From Eubacteriales bacterium (GTDB lineage Bacteria; Bacillota; Clostridia; Tissierellales; GPF-1), in assembly GCA_030625815.1 (NCBI GenBank), contig DAOUQF010000010.1, forward strand, positions 36,469 to 100,468: a DNA stretch of 64,000 nt, in the 5' to 3' direction. Both the position numbers and the translations under genes were made by a program. The first letter of the stretch is position 1. Each line of letters starts with the position of its first letter. This document shows positions 26,135-35,291 of the stretch, in pieces. Below the pieces are notes generated by a model, which was given only the letters and a program-made list of their open reading frames with translations, did not search any database and was not told where the DNA came from.

Positions 26135-28303
26135 ATGATTGTTATAACTCAAAGGTGCTATAGATTGCTTGAACTACTCTGTACTAGCTATGGATTTATA
26201 AGCGTGCGAACAATTGCTGATGAATTAAAAGTGAGTGAAAGAACGGCACGTTATGATATTTCACTTTTAGCTGACTGGCTTTTTGAAAAGGGAATCAGTC
26301 TGCAAAATGTACCTAAAAAAGGGATTTGCATTGAAGAAGCAGGTGCTAAGCAAGCGCGTGCTTTCTTAATAGATTATCAGACGAATACAATCAACAAAGA
26401 GATTTTTCTGAATACTGAAGCTCGAGCAAATATTATTATTGGATATATTCTTGAAGGCAAAGTGCGTAAAACAATCAATAACATGGCTACCAGTTTTGGT
26501 GTCAGCAGAACAACATTAATTCGAGATTTGGTTAAAGTCGATGATTGGTTTATAACTCGTGGATACGAAGTGTTGAGGGATCGGAAAATAGGTTTTTATA
26601 TCGATGTAGATGAAATTCAGAGAAGAAGGCTCATGGTTGAATTTATTATAGAGCATGTAGGAAACAATTCGTTTTTCCAGCAGTTGGGATATCAGGAAAT
26701 GGGTTTAAGAAAGAGTTACGGATTGCAGGGGAGTCAGTTATTTGCAAAATATATTGTAGAAAGCGAGAAATTCAAGGAAGTAATTGAGGATTCGAATTTG
26801 ATGTTTTCTGAGATCAATATACATGTTTCGGATAATTCCTTTATTTGGTTTGTTTACTACATTGCGGTTTCATATGCAAGACTTGAGGCTGGAAATAGCA
26901 TTGTAGTATTCCCTCAGAAGTACAATGATTTTCAGGATTCGAGGATAAGTTGTAAAGTGGAAAACCAGTTTAGAGCGAGGAATTTCGAAAATATTTCAGA
27001 GGAGAATCTGATTAATGAAGCCGCCTATCTTACGGCTAGAATTATAGCTGCTACAAAGAGTGATACGGAAAATGTAAAAACATACAACAATGAATTGTCG
27101 AAAAACGTTTTTGAATATTTTGTTGATACTTTTGAAAAAGAAACAGGATACAATTTGTGTAATGATGTAAGTTTAGCGGAATCATTAAAAATGCATTTGT
27201 ACGCTTCCATTGCCAGAGTACAGCTAAAAATTCAAACACAAAATGGAATGATTGAGGAAATAAGAAACAGTTTTTCTGATATTTATGAAATATGCCATAA
27301 GATTTTTCTTGATATTAAAGATAACTTTGGAATGGATTTTGATGAAAATGAGATTGGTTTTATTACTCTCTATGTAGCAACATCTATGAATAAGGGAGCA
27401 AATAATAGTTCTTCAAAGAAAGTCAGAGTTGTGTTGATCTGTGGTTACGGTGTGGGAACAGTATCATTTTTAAAAAAATCGCTTGAGAGAGAGTTTCCTA
27501 GCATTGAAATTATAAAAAAGCTTCCTGCTTATGAAATCGGCCATTATGATTTTAATGAAGTGGATTTGGTGTTGACTACGATTGATATTCCCTTTTTACT
27601 TCAGAAGTCACTCATAAGAGTGAAACCAATTATAACGAAAATTGATATCAGAAGAATCGCTTCATTTCTACGCATTGGAAAGATTGTTATAGAAAAGGAG
27701 ACGCAAGACTTCAAAATAGAAGAACTTCTTTCGATTATTGAGGAAAATTGTGAAGTCAATGATACGCAAAATTTAGTCGAAAGCTTAAAAAAAACGATGG
27801 GTTCTTATTCGAAGCTTGCTTCATCACCTGTTGATCTTCCGTCACTTAGGGATATTATTCCAAAAAGAAATATTTTGGCAAAGGTTGATGTTGGTGATTG
27901 GGAAGATGCAGTAAGAAAATCATCACAAGTATTAATAGACAATAATTGTATAACACCAGAGTATGTTGAAAGTATTATAGATATGAAGGACAAGTATGAT
28001 CATTATTCTGTCATTTCAAAAGGGGTGTGTATGTTGCATGCAACTCCAAGAGCGCTTTCAAAACTAGCTGTTTCTTTAACTACAGTGAAAAAGCCAGTAA
28101 CTATTAGAGTTGATGGAGAAGTTTGTTTGATAAAAGTATTTCTAGTACTCTCTGTTGTTGATCAAATGTCACACGCGAAGGCACTTGATGAAGTGTTTTG
28201 TTTGTTTGATGAGTTTCCTAGTCTAGTTGAAGAATTATATAATGCAAAGAAAAATGCTGAACTTTTTAGAATATTTAAAGATTACTATCATAGTATATTT
28301 TAG
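26135..28303 (+). CDS. PRD-containing PTS-linked transcriptional regulator (ManR/LicR type)
   Basis: The 722-residue protein has two N-terminal helix-turn-helix regions (S-V-R-T-I-A-D-E-L-K-V-S-E-R-T-A near residue 22 and S-F-G-V-S-R-T-T-L near 120), a central region with PRD-type helices, and a GatB-like EIIB domain starting near 429 with its cysteine at C436 (L-I-C-G-Y-G-V-G-T). It ends in an EIIA type-2 domain with a candidate histidine, H635. This is the build of DNA-binding PTS regulators such as ManR and MtlR, whose activity is set by phosphorylation through HPr and the cognate EII proteins. Its position at the end of the PTS/TrpA/TrpB-like locus suggests that it senses this PTS and activates the operon in the presence of substrate. 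Confidence 0.85.
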   Translation: MIVITQRCYRLLELLCTSYGFISVRTIADELKVSERTARYDISLLADWLFEKGISLQNVPKKGICIEEAGAKQARAFLIDYQTNTINKEIFLNTEARANIIIGYILEGKVRKTINNMATSFGVSRTTLIRDLVKVDDWFITRGYEVLRDRKIGFYIDVDEIQRRRLMVEFIIEHVGNNSFFQQLGYQEMGLRKSYGLQGSQLFAKYIVESEKFKEVIEDSNLMFSEINIHVSDNSFIWFVYYIAVSYARLEAGNSIVVFPQKYNDFQDSRISCKVENQFRARNFENISEENLINEAAYLTARIIAATKSDTENVKTYNNELSKNVFEYFVDTFEKETGYNLCNDVSLAESLKMHLYASIARVQLKIQTQNGMIEEIRNSFSDIYEICHKIFLDIKDNFGMDFDENEIGFITLYVATSMNKGANNSSSKKVRVVLICGYGVGTVSFLKKSLEREFPSIEIIKKLPAYEIGHYDFNEVDLVLTTIDIPFLLQKSLIRVKPIITKIDIRRIASFLRIGKIVIEKETQDFKIEELLSIIEENCEVNDTQNLVESLKKTMGSYSKLASSPVDLPSLRDIIPKRNILAKVDVGDWEDAVRKSSQVLIDNNCITPEYVESIIDMKDKYDHYSVISKGVCMLHATPRALSKLAVSLTTVKKPVTIRVDGEVCLIKVFLVLSVVDQMSHAKALDEVFCLFDEFPSLVEELYNAKKNAELFRIFKDYYHSIF

Positions 28304-28565
28304 CATACTTGAATTAATTTTTCTGTCTAGGTCAGTGAAACCGATCCACGTTGATGCTTTATACGCCAGAGTTTGTGAAAACAAGCGTGTACGCTCGAAA
28401 GGACTGTAAAGTGCCATTGGTGTTCGAGAAGATGTGTCCAATTCATGTGTATATTTAAACCTTGTAATCACTGAGAAAAAATTTAACCATTTCTTCATCT
28501 TTCTTTTTTCTGATTTTCATCCTGCATGGATAAGATTAAGACAGAAAGAATAAGGAGGAAACAGA
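28304..28565 (+). other. Intergenic stretch before the DUF4342 pair
   Basis: No gene is seen. The ribosome site AAGGAGGAAACAG precedes the ATG at 28566. No clear terminator was found after the regulator gene. Confidence 0.35.
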
Positions 28566-29012
28566 ATGATTAATTTAGAAAACATTGACATCTTAAAGGA
28601 TCGTGCGAACGTATCGTATCAAGAAGCCAAAGAGGCCTTGGAAATTTGTGACGGAAATCTTGTCGATGCACTGATCTACTTGGAGAAATCGGAAAAGATT
28701 CGACCGGAGAGAAAGGCGACGAAGGAAAAATTCGCGGAATCCAGCCAGAATTTTGGGGATGAGGCAAAAAAAGTCTTTTCAAAAATGAGCGCTCATCGAT
28801 TTATGATTCAAAAGAATGGGGAAACATTCTTGAATATCCCGTCGATCTTGGCTTTGATCTTGATTATTTGCACCTTCCCGGTATCCATCATCCTTTTGGT
28901 TTTGGGTGTAGTCTTCGGATTTAAATTTAAAATCCGGAACAAAAAAGGCAAGGCAGTGGAGATGATCGAGAAGATCAAAGAAACATTTTCTGATACGGAC
29001 TCGGAAGCGTAA
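28566..29012 (+). CDS. DUF4342 protein with UBA-like N-terminus, copy 1
   Basis: The 148-residue protein starts with a UBA-like three-helix segment (residues about 7-45, I-D-I-L-K-D-R-A-N-V-S-Y-Q-E-A-K-E-A-L), as in the N-terminus of elongation factor Ts. A charged linker follows, then a hydrophobic stretch of about 30 residues near 95-122 and a basic, charged tail. This is the DUF4342 arrangement. It is probably membrane-anchored with the UBA-like domain inside the cell. A paralogue follows 10 bases later. Confidence 0.78.
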   Translation: MINLENIDILKDRANVSYQEAKEALEICDGNLVDALIYLEKSEKIRPERKATKEKFAESSQNFGDEAKKVFSKMSAHRFMIQKNGETFLNIPSILALILIICTFPVSIILLVLGVVFGFKFKIRNKKGKAVEMIEKIKETFSDTDSEA

Positions 29013-29022
29013 GGAGAGAGAG

Positions 29023-29556
29023 ATGGAAAACGAATTAAAGAAAATTGATATTTTAAAAGAACGCGCCAATGTCACCTATGAAGAGGCTCGGATAGCTTTG
29101 GCAGAAGCGGATGGCAATCTGGTAGAAGCTTTGATTAAGCTGGAGAAGGAAGATCGGATTCGGCCGAAGCAAAAGCAGCAACAAGCGCGCAGTGAGAGAA
29201 AAGAGGGAAAAGAGAGAAAAGAGCGACCTCATTACGAAGAGAGACAAGCCCATAAAGAGCACCGCAAAGAGGAAATGCGGGAAGCAGGAGAAAAATTAAA
29301 GAAACATCGATTTGTTCTGCATAAGGACGATCAAGTTTTCTTGGACGTGCCAACCTGGGTAGCGTTGCTTGTGATTCTAGTCACCATGCCATTCTCTTTA
29401 TTTGCGCTTCTTTTGGCGATTATCGTTGGATTCCAAATGCAGATTCGAAGCTATACAGGCAAGGAATACAGTGTTGACCAACCGATTCGCGAGGTGGCAC
29501 AACAGGTGAAAGATGGATTGGAAAAAGAGAAAGAAGATGATGAAGCGGATCAATAG
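29023..29556 (+). CDS. DUF4342 protein with UBA-like N-terminus, copy 2
   Basis: The 177-residue paralogue of the preceding gene has the same UBA-like start (I-D-I-L-K-E-R-A-N-V-T-Y-E-E-A-R), a longer and very charged linker rich in Lys, Arg and Glu (about residues 45-90), and the same hydrophobic segment (near 108-132). The stop codon lies inside the loop of the terminator. A two-component system gene pair follows after a new promoter. Function is unknown, but the link with an envelope-type sensor kinase suggests an envelope role. Confidence 0.78.
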   Translation: MENELKKIDILKERANVTYEEARIALAEADGNLVEALIKLEKEDRIRPKQKQQQARSERKEGKERKERPHYEERQAHKEHRKEEMREAGEKLKKHRFVLHKDDQVFLDVPTWVALLVILVTMPFSLFALLLAIIVGFQMQIRSYTGKEYSVDQPIREVAQQVKDGLEKEKEDDEADQ

Positions 29557-29569
29557 ATCCGCTTTTTTT
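29544..29569 (+). terminator. Terminator overlapping the end of the DUF4342 pair
   Basis: The perfect stem AGCGGATC / GATCCGCT with loop AATA is followed by T7. The TAG stop codon of the upstream gene sits within the loop and descending arm. Confidence 0.88.
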
Positions 29570-29621
29570 CTTTCGTAGCGATCAAAATGTCGTATAATGG
29601 AAAGAGATGGGAGGCGATTGC

Positions 29622-30308
29622 ATGAATGAGAAGATTTTAGTCGTTGAAGATGAATTGAAGATTGCGCGATTTTTGGAATTGGAATTGAAATATGAAGGAT
29701 ATACGGTGACATCGGTTCATGATGGGCGGTCTGGATTGGAAGCGATTCTCAATGAGTCGCCGGATTTGGTCATTCTGGATTTGATGCTTCCCGGCATGAA
29801 TGGAATGGAAGTCTGCAGGCGTGTTCGTCAAACTTCGCAGGTTCCGATTATCATGCTGACGGCAAAGGACGAGACCATGGACAAGGTCATGGGCTTGGAT
29901 GTCGGCGCTGACGATTATATGACGAAGCCCTTTGCCATTGAAGAATTGCTGGCGCGGATTCGCCGGGTATTTCGAGCCCAGGATCAAGCGCCTGCACTGA
30001 CAAGCTCAAAGAAGCTTTGCGGGGGAGACTTGTGTCTGGACCCGGATCGGCACGAGGTTCATTTTCAAGAAGAGCTGATTACCTTGACGAAAAAGGAATT
30101 TGAACTCTGTCAATTATTGATGGAAAATCAAGACCACGTTTTGACGCGCGAGCAGATTATCGAGCGGATCTGGGGTTACGACTATTACGGGGATATCAAG
30201 ATTGTGGATGTTTATATTCGATCCCTCCGCACCAAAATTGACGAGGTCTTTAACAGAAAGGTTTTTCATACCGTACGTGGAGTTGGTTATATATTTAAGG
30301 TGGAGTAG
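29622..30308 (+). CDS. OmpR-family response regulator
   Basis: The 228-residue protein has a receiver domain: V-V-E-D-E acidic pocket near residue 6, phosphoacceptor Asp in V-I-L-D-L-M-L-P-G near 51, and the switch Thr and Lys in M-L-T-A-K-D and M-T-K-P. It also has a C-terminal winged-helix domain (E-Q-I-I-E-R-I-W-G-Y; V-D-V-Y-I-R-S-L-R-T-K-I). The start at 29622 follows GGGAGGCGATTGC. A TATAAT box at 29593-29598 gives its own promoter. It directly abuts the histidine kinase gene. Confidence 0.94.
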   Translation: MNEKILVVEDELKIARFLELELKYEGYTVTSVHDGRSGLEAILNESPDLVILDLMLPGMNGMEVCRRVRQTSQVPIIMLTAKDETMDKVMGLDVGADDYMTKPFAIEELLARIRRVFRAQDQAPALTSSKKLCGGDLCLDPDRHEVHFQEELITLTKKEFELCQLLMENQDHVLTREQIIERIWGYDYYGDIKIVDVYIRSLRTKIDEVFNRKVFHTVRGVGYIFKVE

Positions 30309-31925
30309 ATGAAGAAAAATCGAAAGGAATCCAGAAAAGAAAAAAAATCAAGGCGCCATAAACAGCCGGAAAAGTCGGTTCGAAATCATCAGGTGTCCAA
30401 AGGGATCGGGTTGGTTTTTAAATTTGTGCTGCGCCTGATTCAGAGTGTAATTCGCGCTATTCTTGAGGCGATTGACACCCTTCGCGGTAACGGGAAGGAT
30501 TCTTTGGTATCGGGATTTGATCGCTTTCTGTCTTTGTTTCGATTGAATATCACTTTTAAGTTGACTTGGAGCTATGGATGGATCACTTTTAGAACCCTGA
30601 TTCTGATCAATATTCTGATCTTCTTTGGAGGGAAATTCGGACTTCAGAGCTATCAGATCTGGCAATTGGACAATCGTGCGGCGGTCTTTGTCGAGGATTG
30701 GAAAGCGACGCCGGATTCAGCGCTTCTGGATCGACTGATCCCGATTGAGGGACTTCGATATGGGGTTTTTGACGGGTCGGGGAATCGCATCAATGGCAGT
30801 GATGCGATGGCGTATACGGAAATTCGAACCGGTAACGAATATTCTCCGTGGGGATTTTCTTATCAGGACTGGTTTATATCCGAAACCGTATTGGAGGGGG
30901 ATGTGGAGAATCCTGACAAGGTCTTGGTTTTGATGGAATCGACGGATCAGATCGAGGAAATCTATATTGGAATTGTGCTTGCTGGTTGGGTGCTTGCCGT
31001 ACTTTTCTGGTTGATTGCCATGATTCGGGCATCGAAGATCGCAAAAAAACATTTGAAGCCGATTCATACCATGACGGAGAATGTACAATCCCTGTCCGCC
31101 AGCGATTTGTCTGAGCGCTTGATGGTCAACGGTGCTCGTGACGAACTCAAGGATTTGGCCCTGACCTTTAACCACATGATGGATGAGATCGAGGAATCCT
31201 ATGGCAAGCAGCGTCAGTTTGTGTCGGATGCTTCCCATGAGCTGCGCACGCCAATCGCGGTTATCAAAGGGTATGCGGATCTTTTGAATCGATGGGGGAA
31301 GGATGATCCCGAGGTGTTGGCGGAGGGAATAGAGGCGATACGAAGCGAAACGGATTTTATGCAATCCCTTGTGGAAAGCCTGTTGTTCTTAGCCCGACGA
31401 GATCGCGGCACCTTGAAGATGGAGATGAGTCGATTTTCTTTGACGGAATTGATGGAAGAGGTTGAAAAGGAAACGAAGATGATCGACAACCGGCATGAAA
31501 TCAGCGGAGAATTCGATCGCTGTCCTGTGGTGTACGCCAGTTACGATAAGCTGAAGCAGGCGGTTCGAGTCTTTGTGGACAATTGCATTAAATATACCCC
31601 GGATCAAGGGCAGATTCGCCTGTCTTTGCGGGAGACGAAACAGACCTATGCCATTCAGATTGTGGATAATGGAATCGGGATCGCCAAGGAGGATCAGCCG
31701 CATATCTTTGATCGTTTCTATCGGGCCGATAAATCCAGGACTCGTTTGGGGGAATCAAAGACCACCCAGGGAACCGGTTTGGGATTGGCGATTGCCAAGG
31801 TGATTGTGGAGCAGCATGGGGGCGAGATTTATTTGGAGAGCGAGCTGAATCGAGGAACCAGCATCACGCTGTTTTTCCCGAAGGCAGCATTAAAAGAGCA
31901 GACAGGAGACGGTGGTGCCCGGTAG
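30309..31925 (+). CDS. Membrane sensor histidine kinase
   Basis: The 538-residue protein has a long, very basic N-terminal cytoplasmic extension (residues 1-80, rich in Lys and Arg), a first membrane helix near 92-112, an extracellular sensor region, a second helix near 220-240, a HAMP domain, the H-box D-A-S-H-E-L-R-T-P near 310, the N-box V-D-N-C-I-K-Y-T-P and the G-boxes D-N-G-I-G-I and G-T-G-L-G-L-A-I. It should phosphorylate the response regulator encoded immediately upstream. The signal is unknown. The basic extension is unusual in length. Confidence 0.93.
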   Translation: MKKNRKESRKEKKSRRHKQPEKSVRNHQVSKGIGLVFKFVLRLIQSVIRAILEAIDTLRGNGKDSLVSGFDRFLSLFRLNITFKLTWSYGWITFRTLILINILIFFGGKFGLQSYQIWQLDNRAAVFVEDWKATPDSALLDRLIPIEGLRYGVFDGSGNRINGSDAMAYTEIRTGNEYSPWGFSYQDWFISETVLEGDVENPDKVLVLMESTDQIEEIYIGIVLAGWVLAVLFWLIAMIRASKIAKKHLKPIHTMTENVQSLSASDLSERLMVNGARDELKDLALTFNHMMDEIEESYGKQRQFVSDASHELRTPIAVIKGYADLLNRWGKDDPEVLAEGIEAIRSETDFMQSLVESLLFLARRDRGTLKMEMSRFSLTELMEEVEKETKMIDNRHEISGEFDRCPVVYASYDKLKQAVRVFVDNCIKYTPDQGQIRLSLRETKQTYAIQIVDNGIGIAKEDQPHIFDRFYRADKSRTRLGESKTTQGTGLGLAIAKVIVEQHGGEIYLESELNRGTSITLFFPKAALKEQTGDGGAR

Positions 31926-31945
31926 GGACTGCCGTCCTTCTTTTT
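31908..31945 (+). terminator. Probable terminator after the two-component operon
   Basis: GACGG (31908-31912) pairs with CCGTC (31932-31936), with further imperfect pairs inside, followed by TTCTTTTTG. Confidence 0.5.
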
Positions 31946-32014
31946 GTTCAATCGTTTGCCTTGCAAAAAACCGAAATGATATACTGGGAATATAAAAATC
32001 AAGGAGGAACGGAA

Positions 32015-32995
32015 ATGAAAAAAATCATTTCGTGGATTCGTTGGGGCCGGGAAGCCTATTTGTTCGACTCGACAACCTATGTAGTAAAAAGTTTTATTGC
32101 CATTCTTGTTGCGTATGTCATTGCGCGTTCCAACTCTTTGCTGCAAAAAGATATCATCTCTGTGCTATTCGGAGTGATGCTGACATTGGAGCCCGTATCG
32201 ATAACGGGGATCCGAGTGGGGCGGGATCAAGTTATTGCAACAGTTATTGCCGCTGCGGCGACAGCGCTTATTATATTCTTTGGAGGAAATACTGCACTCA
32301 CCGTTGCTCTTGGAATTGCGTTCACGCTTTATGTCAGCATAAAAATCAGCTGGCGTTTTGTTTCACCTGTCGCGTATTTTACGGCCATTTACATGACACA
32401 ATATGTACAGCAAACAGCAGCGGGGGAACCCAGCATGTTGTTGACTTTTCAACTCAGGATGGCGGCGTTGCTTTGCGGGGTGTTGATTGCGATTCTTTTC
32501 AACATGGTCTTCTCGCAATGGGGATATCGCCATATGTTGAAAAAACGCGTATTGTTTATTTTGGAAGAACAAAAACGGATCTTAGAAAATAGCGCGGACT
32601 CTCTTGAGGCGGGAATGGCACAATTACCCGGTCATTTTGCAGACATCGAGTGGGTTTATGCGCAGATTTTTGATCGGGAAAAGGAATATGCGAAATTGCC
32701 GAGATGGCTGCAGCATGGCAAGGACCAATTGCGGGAAGCAAAGGCGGCGATGAAAGAGATAAAAGAAATTGCCCATTTGATTTATGACATTGGTTTGGCG
32801 CAAGAAATGGAAGCGTTGACCCTCAAAGAGCACGATCAGGTAAAAGCGCAGATGAAACGCTGGGGACAGGGGTTGAAAATCGAAAAGCTTTCCTATGCCG
32901 TTCAATTGTCAGTTGCAACAGCTGCAAGCATTTCGAATGAACGGATTCAAAAGGATCTTCATTGGATTGAGGCGCGATATCAAAAATTGACATAA
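32015..32995 (+). CDS. FUSC-family membrane protein (aromatic-acid-exporter-like)
   Basis: The 326-residue protein has an N-terminal block of about six membrane helices (residues 20-165) and a C-terminal soluble helical part with coiled-coil character (170-325). This is the half-size FUSC/DUF939 arrangement seen in Gram-positive relatives of aromatic acid exporters. The start at 32015 follows AAGGAGGAACGGAA, and a promoter (TTGCCT, 18 bases, TATACT at 31980-31985) lies upstream. The substrate is unknown. Confidence 0.72.
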   Translation: MKKIISWIRWGREAYLFDSTTYVVKSFIAILVAYVIARSNSLLQKDIISVLFGVMLTLEPVSITGIRVGRDQVIATVIAAAATALIIFFGGNTALTVALGIAFTLYVSIKISWRFVSPVAYFTAIYMTQYVQQTAAGEPSMLLTFQLRMAALLCGVLIAILFNMVFSQWGYRHMLKKRVLFILEEQKRILENSADSLEAGMAQLPGHFADIEWVYAQIFDREKEYAKLPRWLQHGKDQLREAKAAMKEIKEIAHLIYDIGLAQEMEALTLKEHDQVKAQMKRWGQGLKIEKLSYAVQLSVATAASISNERIQKDLHWIEARYQKLT

Positions 32996-33004
32996 CAGAA
33001 GTGT

Positions 33005-33051
33005 GAACCGATGAGATTGGCTTTTTGGCTGGGTTTTCGGTTCTTTTTTTT
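33005..33051 (+). terminator. Terminator after the FUSC gene
   Basis: GAACCGA (33005-33011) pairs with TCGGTTC (33037-33043), followed by eight T residues. Confidence 0.75.
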
Positions 33052-33127
33052 GTATACGTCCTATGGCGAATTTGCGGGAAAACGAAGAATATGACAGAAT
33101 AATCTCATTTTTGATTGAAAAAATGAC

Positions 33128-33156
33128 TTTACGGATAGAAAAGTTGATGGTATCCT
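33128..33156 (+). promoter_or_regulatory. Promoter of the cobalamin riboswitch operon
   Basis: TTTACG, a 17-base spacer and TATCCT form a moderate promoter placed just upstream of the riboswitch. Confidence 0.45.
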
Positions 33157-33162
33157 GACAGA

Positions 33163-33430
33163 GATAATTGAATATATGCAAAAGGCGCGAAAGCTTAATT
33201 GGGAAGCTAGTGAAAATCTAGCGCAACCCCCGTTACTGTAAGTTGGACGAAACCATAAAACCACTGATCTTAGGATTGGGAAGGATGGGAGTAGGAGGAA
33301 GACGAGTCAGGAGACCTACCTTTATGCATGGCATGACAACCGTTTCGGAGGGAAATGGCACCATGAATAAGGTTGGCTGCGGCCATATTTGATATTTATG
33401 ATGAGACTCCGAAAGGGGACTCATTTTTTT
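33163..33430 (+). ncRNA. Cobalamin (B12) riboswitch with terminator
   Basis: The leader shows the conserved cobalamin aptamer elements in order: G-TGAAAATC near 33210, a B12-box-like ACCACTGAT near 33259, GGGAAGG near 33278, and the terminal AGTCAGGAGACCTACC at 33306-33321. An expression platform follows, ending in a hairpin at 33401-33424 (ATGAG.CTCC / GGGG.CTCAT) with a T7 tract. It should switch off the downstream operon when cobalamin is plentiful, which ties all five genes to corrinoid metabolism. Confidence 0.93.
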
Positions 33431-33447
33431 ATGCCTTGGAGTGGAAT

Positions 33448-34500
33448 ATGGAAAATCAATTGTGGATCAAGATGCAAGAAAAACGAAAAAAAGAGGGATT
33501 GATTATCGTATTCTCCCTATGTGTGCTGGTGGGATTTGGACTATTGGCGGTTAATCTGGGGCGGGCGGAAATCTCGATTGTCGATACGGTGAGAATTATT
33601 GCTGGAAAGCTGAATCCGAATTTGTTGGAAGGAATTCCTGATTCATGGAGCAGCATTGTCTGGAATATTCGTTTGCCCAGAATTTTGACTGGGATTTTGG
33701 TGGGATGCGGTCTTGCCGTCTCTGGCGCGGTTTTCCAAGCCTTGCTGCTGAATCCCCTAGCGGATTCCTATACCATGGGTGTGTCATCGGGTGCGGCATT
33801 CGGAGCATCCGTAGCGATTTTCATCAATCTTATTGCAGTGAATTACCATTTGCCGGTGACACTGTTTGCCTTTATTGGCGCCCTGGGAACCTTGGCCTTG
33901 GTGTTGAGGATTGCGCGGGTGGACGGCACCCTCAGTCCCAGCAATATGATTATCGCGGGGATTATTGTCAGTTCGATTTTCTCGGCGGGCATCAGTTTCT
34001 TAAAAAGCATGTCCGGGGAGGGGGTCTCCGCCATTATCTATTGGCTGATGGGGAGTCTTTCGGCAAGAAGCTGGATGCATGTGGGGCTTTTGGTTACGGT
34101 GATTGGAAGCTGTATGGCAATCTGTTTCTACTATGCCGATGATTTGAATCTGATGTGCTTGGGGGATCAGGAAGCCAGAAATCTGGGGGTGGACACGCAG
34201 CGGGTAAGGTGGATTTTGTTGATCAGCGGTTCCCTGATGACGGCGGTCTGCGTCTCCGTCAGCGGAATTATTGGATTTATCGGGTTGATTGTTCCCCATT
34301 TGCTTCGATTTCTTGTGGGTTCAGATAATCGTGTCTTGCTGCCCTTGTCGGGCTTGCTGGGTGGATTGCTGTTGCTGCTGGCGGACACGGTAACGCGGGT
34401 TTTGCTGAATATCGAGATCCCCGTCGGCGTATTTACAACCCTGTTTGGGGGACCATTCTTTATTGTCATCTTCGTCAAGAAGAATAAGACCTTGTTTTAG
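33448..34500 (+). CDS. btuC: Cobalamin-type ABC transporter permease (FecCD/BtuC family)
   Basis: The 350-residue protein has about ten membrane helices and the FecCD family motifs R-L-P-R-I-L-T-G-I-L-V-G near residue 76, N-P-L-A-D near 104, and G-F-I-G-L-I-V-P-H near 275, which contacts the ATPase. The start at 33448 lies after the riboswitch terminator, with TGGAG upstream. The family also moves iron siderophores and haem; assignment to corrinoids rests on the riboswitch and the neighbouring cobaltochelatase. Confidence 0.87.
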   Translation: MENQLWIKMQEKRKKEGLIIVFSLCVLVGFGLLAVNLGRAEISIVDTVRIIAGKLNPNLLEGIPDSWSSIVWNIRLPRILTGILVGCGLAVSGAVFQALLLNPLADSYTMGVSSGAAFGASVAIFINLIAVNYHLPVTLFAFIGALGTLALVLRIARVDGTLSPSNMIIAGIIVSSIFSAGISFLKSMSGEGVSAIIYWLMGSLSARSWMHVGLLVTVIGSCMAICFYYADDLNLMCLGDQEARNLGVDTQRVRWILLISGSLMTAVCVSVSGIIGFIGLIVPHLLRFLVGSDNRVLLPLSGLLGGLLLLLADTVTRVLLNIEIPVGVFTTLFGGPFFIVIFVKKNKTLF

Positions 34501-34509
34501 GAGCGAATT

Positions 34510-35268
34510 ATGATTCAAGTAGAAAACCTATCATTCTCCTATGGAGAGAAAAAAATATTAGAGAAGCTTACTTTTGATATTCGTCCGGGCAAATTTACTT
34601 CGATTATCGGACCGAATGGTGCCGGAAAAACCACTTTGTTTCGGCTTTTGACAAAAAGTCTTCCTCCAAATCAAGGAAAGGTAATGCTGGGGAATCGGGA
34701 TCTTGCTGCTGTTTCCATCAAGGATTTCAGCAAAAAAGCCGCCGTAGTTTCACAAGAGCTGCAAATTCGATTCCCCTTTACCTGTCTTGAGATTGTAATG
34801 ATGGGCAGGGCGCCGTTTAGGAGGCGCAGCGGGCAGATCCGCAAAGAGGACTTACAGGTTGTTCAAGAATGCATGGAATGGACGGATACCCAAGGACTGA
34901 AAGATGCGTTGATTACAGAAATCAGCGGCGGTGAAAAGCAGCGGGTGATGTTGGCAAAGGCTTTGGCGCAGTCGCCGGAGGTGTTGTTTCTCGATGAGGC
35001 GTTTTCCAATATGGATATCGAATATCGCATTCGGTTTTTAAAAAGGCTGAAACGGCTGGCCGCGGAACAAAAGATTACCGTTGTCGCCATCATGCATGAT
35101 CTGCATCTGGTCAATCTTTTTAGCGACGAGGTGATTGTTTTAAAACAGGGACAGTTGATTGAGACTGATCAGCCGGAACAGATTTTTACCCCGCAGAAAA
35201 TGAAACATGTTTTTGGGATTGATGCGAAGCGAATATCATCTGGTGAATTGGTGATTTCAGCATCGTGA
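34510..35268 (+). CDS. btuD: Cobalamin-type ABC transporter ATPase (BtuD/FecE family)
   Basis: The 252-residue protein has Walker A G-P-N-G-A-G-K-T-T near residue 36, the Q-loop, the signature I-S-G-G-E-K-Q-R near 139 and Walker B V-L-F-L-D-E-A. In the last motif, the usual D-E-P-T is D-E-A-F. It energises the permease encoded just upstream. Confidence 0.9.
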   Translation: MIQVENLSFSYGEKKILEKLTFDIRPGKFTSIIGPNGAGKTTLFRLLTKSLPPNQGKVMLGNRDLAAVSIKDFSKKAAVVSQELQIRFPFTCLEIVMMGRAPFRRRSGQIRKEDLQVVQECMEWTDTQGLKDALITEISGGEKQRVMLAKALAQSPEVLFLDEAFSNMDIEYRIRFLKRLKRLAAEQKITVVAIMHDLHLVNLFSDEVIVLKQGQLIETDQPEQIFTPQKMKHVFGIDAKRISSGELVISAS

Positions 35269-35291
35269 AATAAATAGAGGGAGGAAAAAGA

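Noticed and set aside
30717..31364. Minus-strand open frame of 215 codons inside the histidine kinase gene
   Set aside because: It is opposite the kinase's membrane and dimerisation region, has no ribosome site and shows no recognisable domain.
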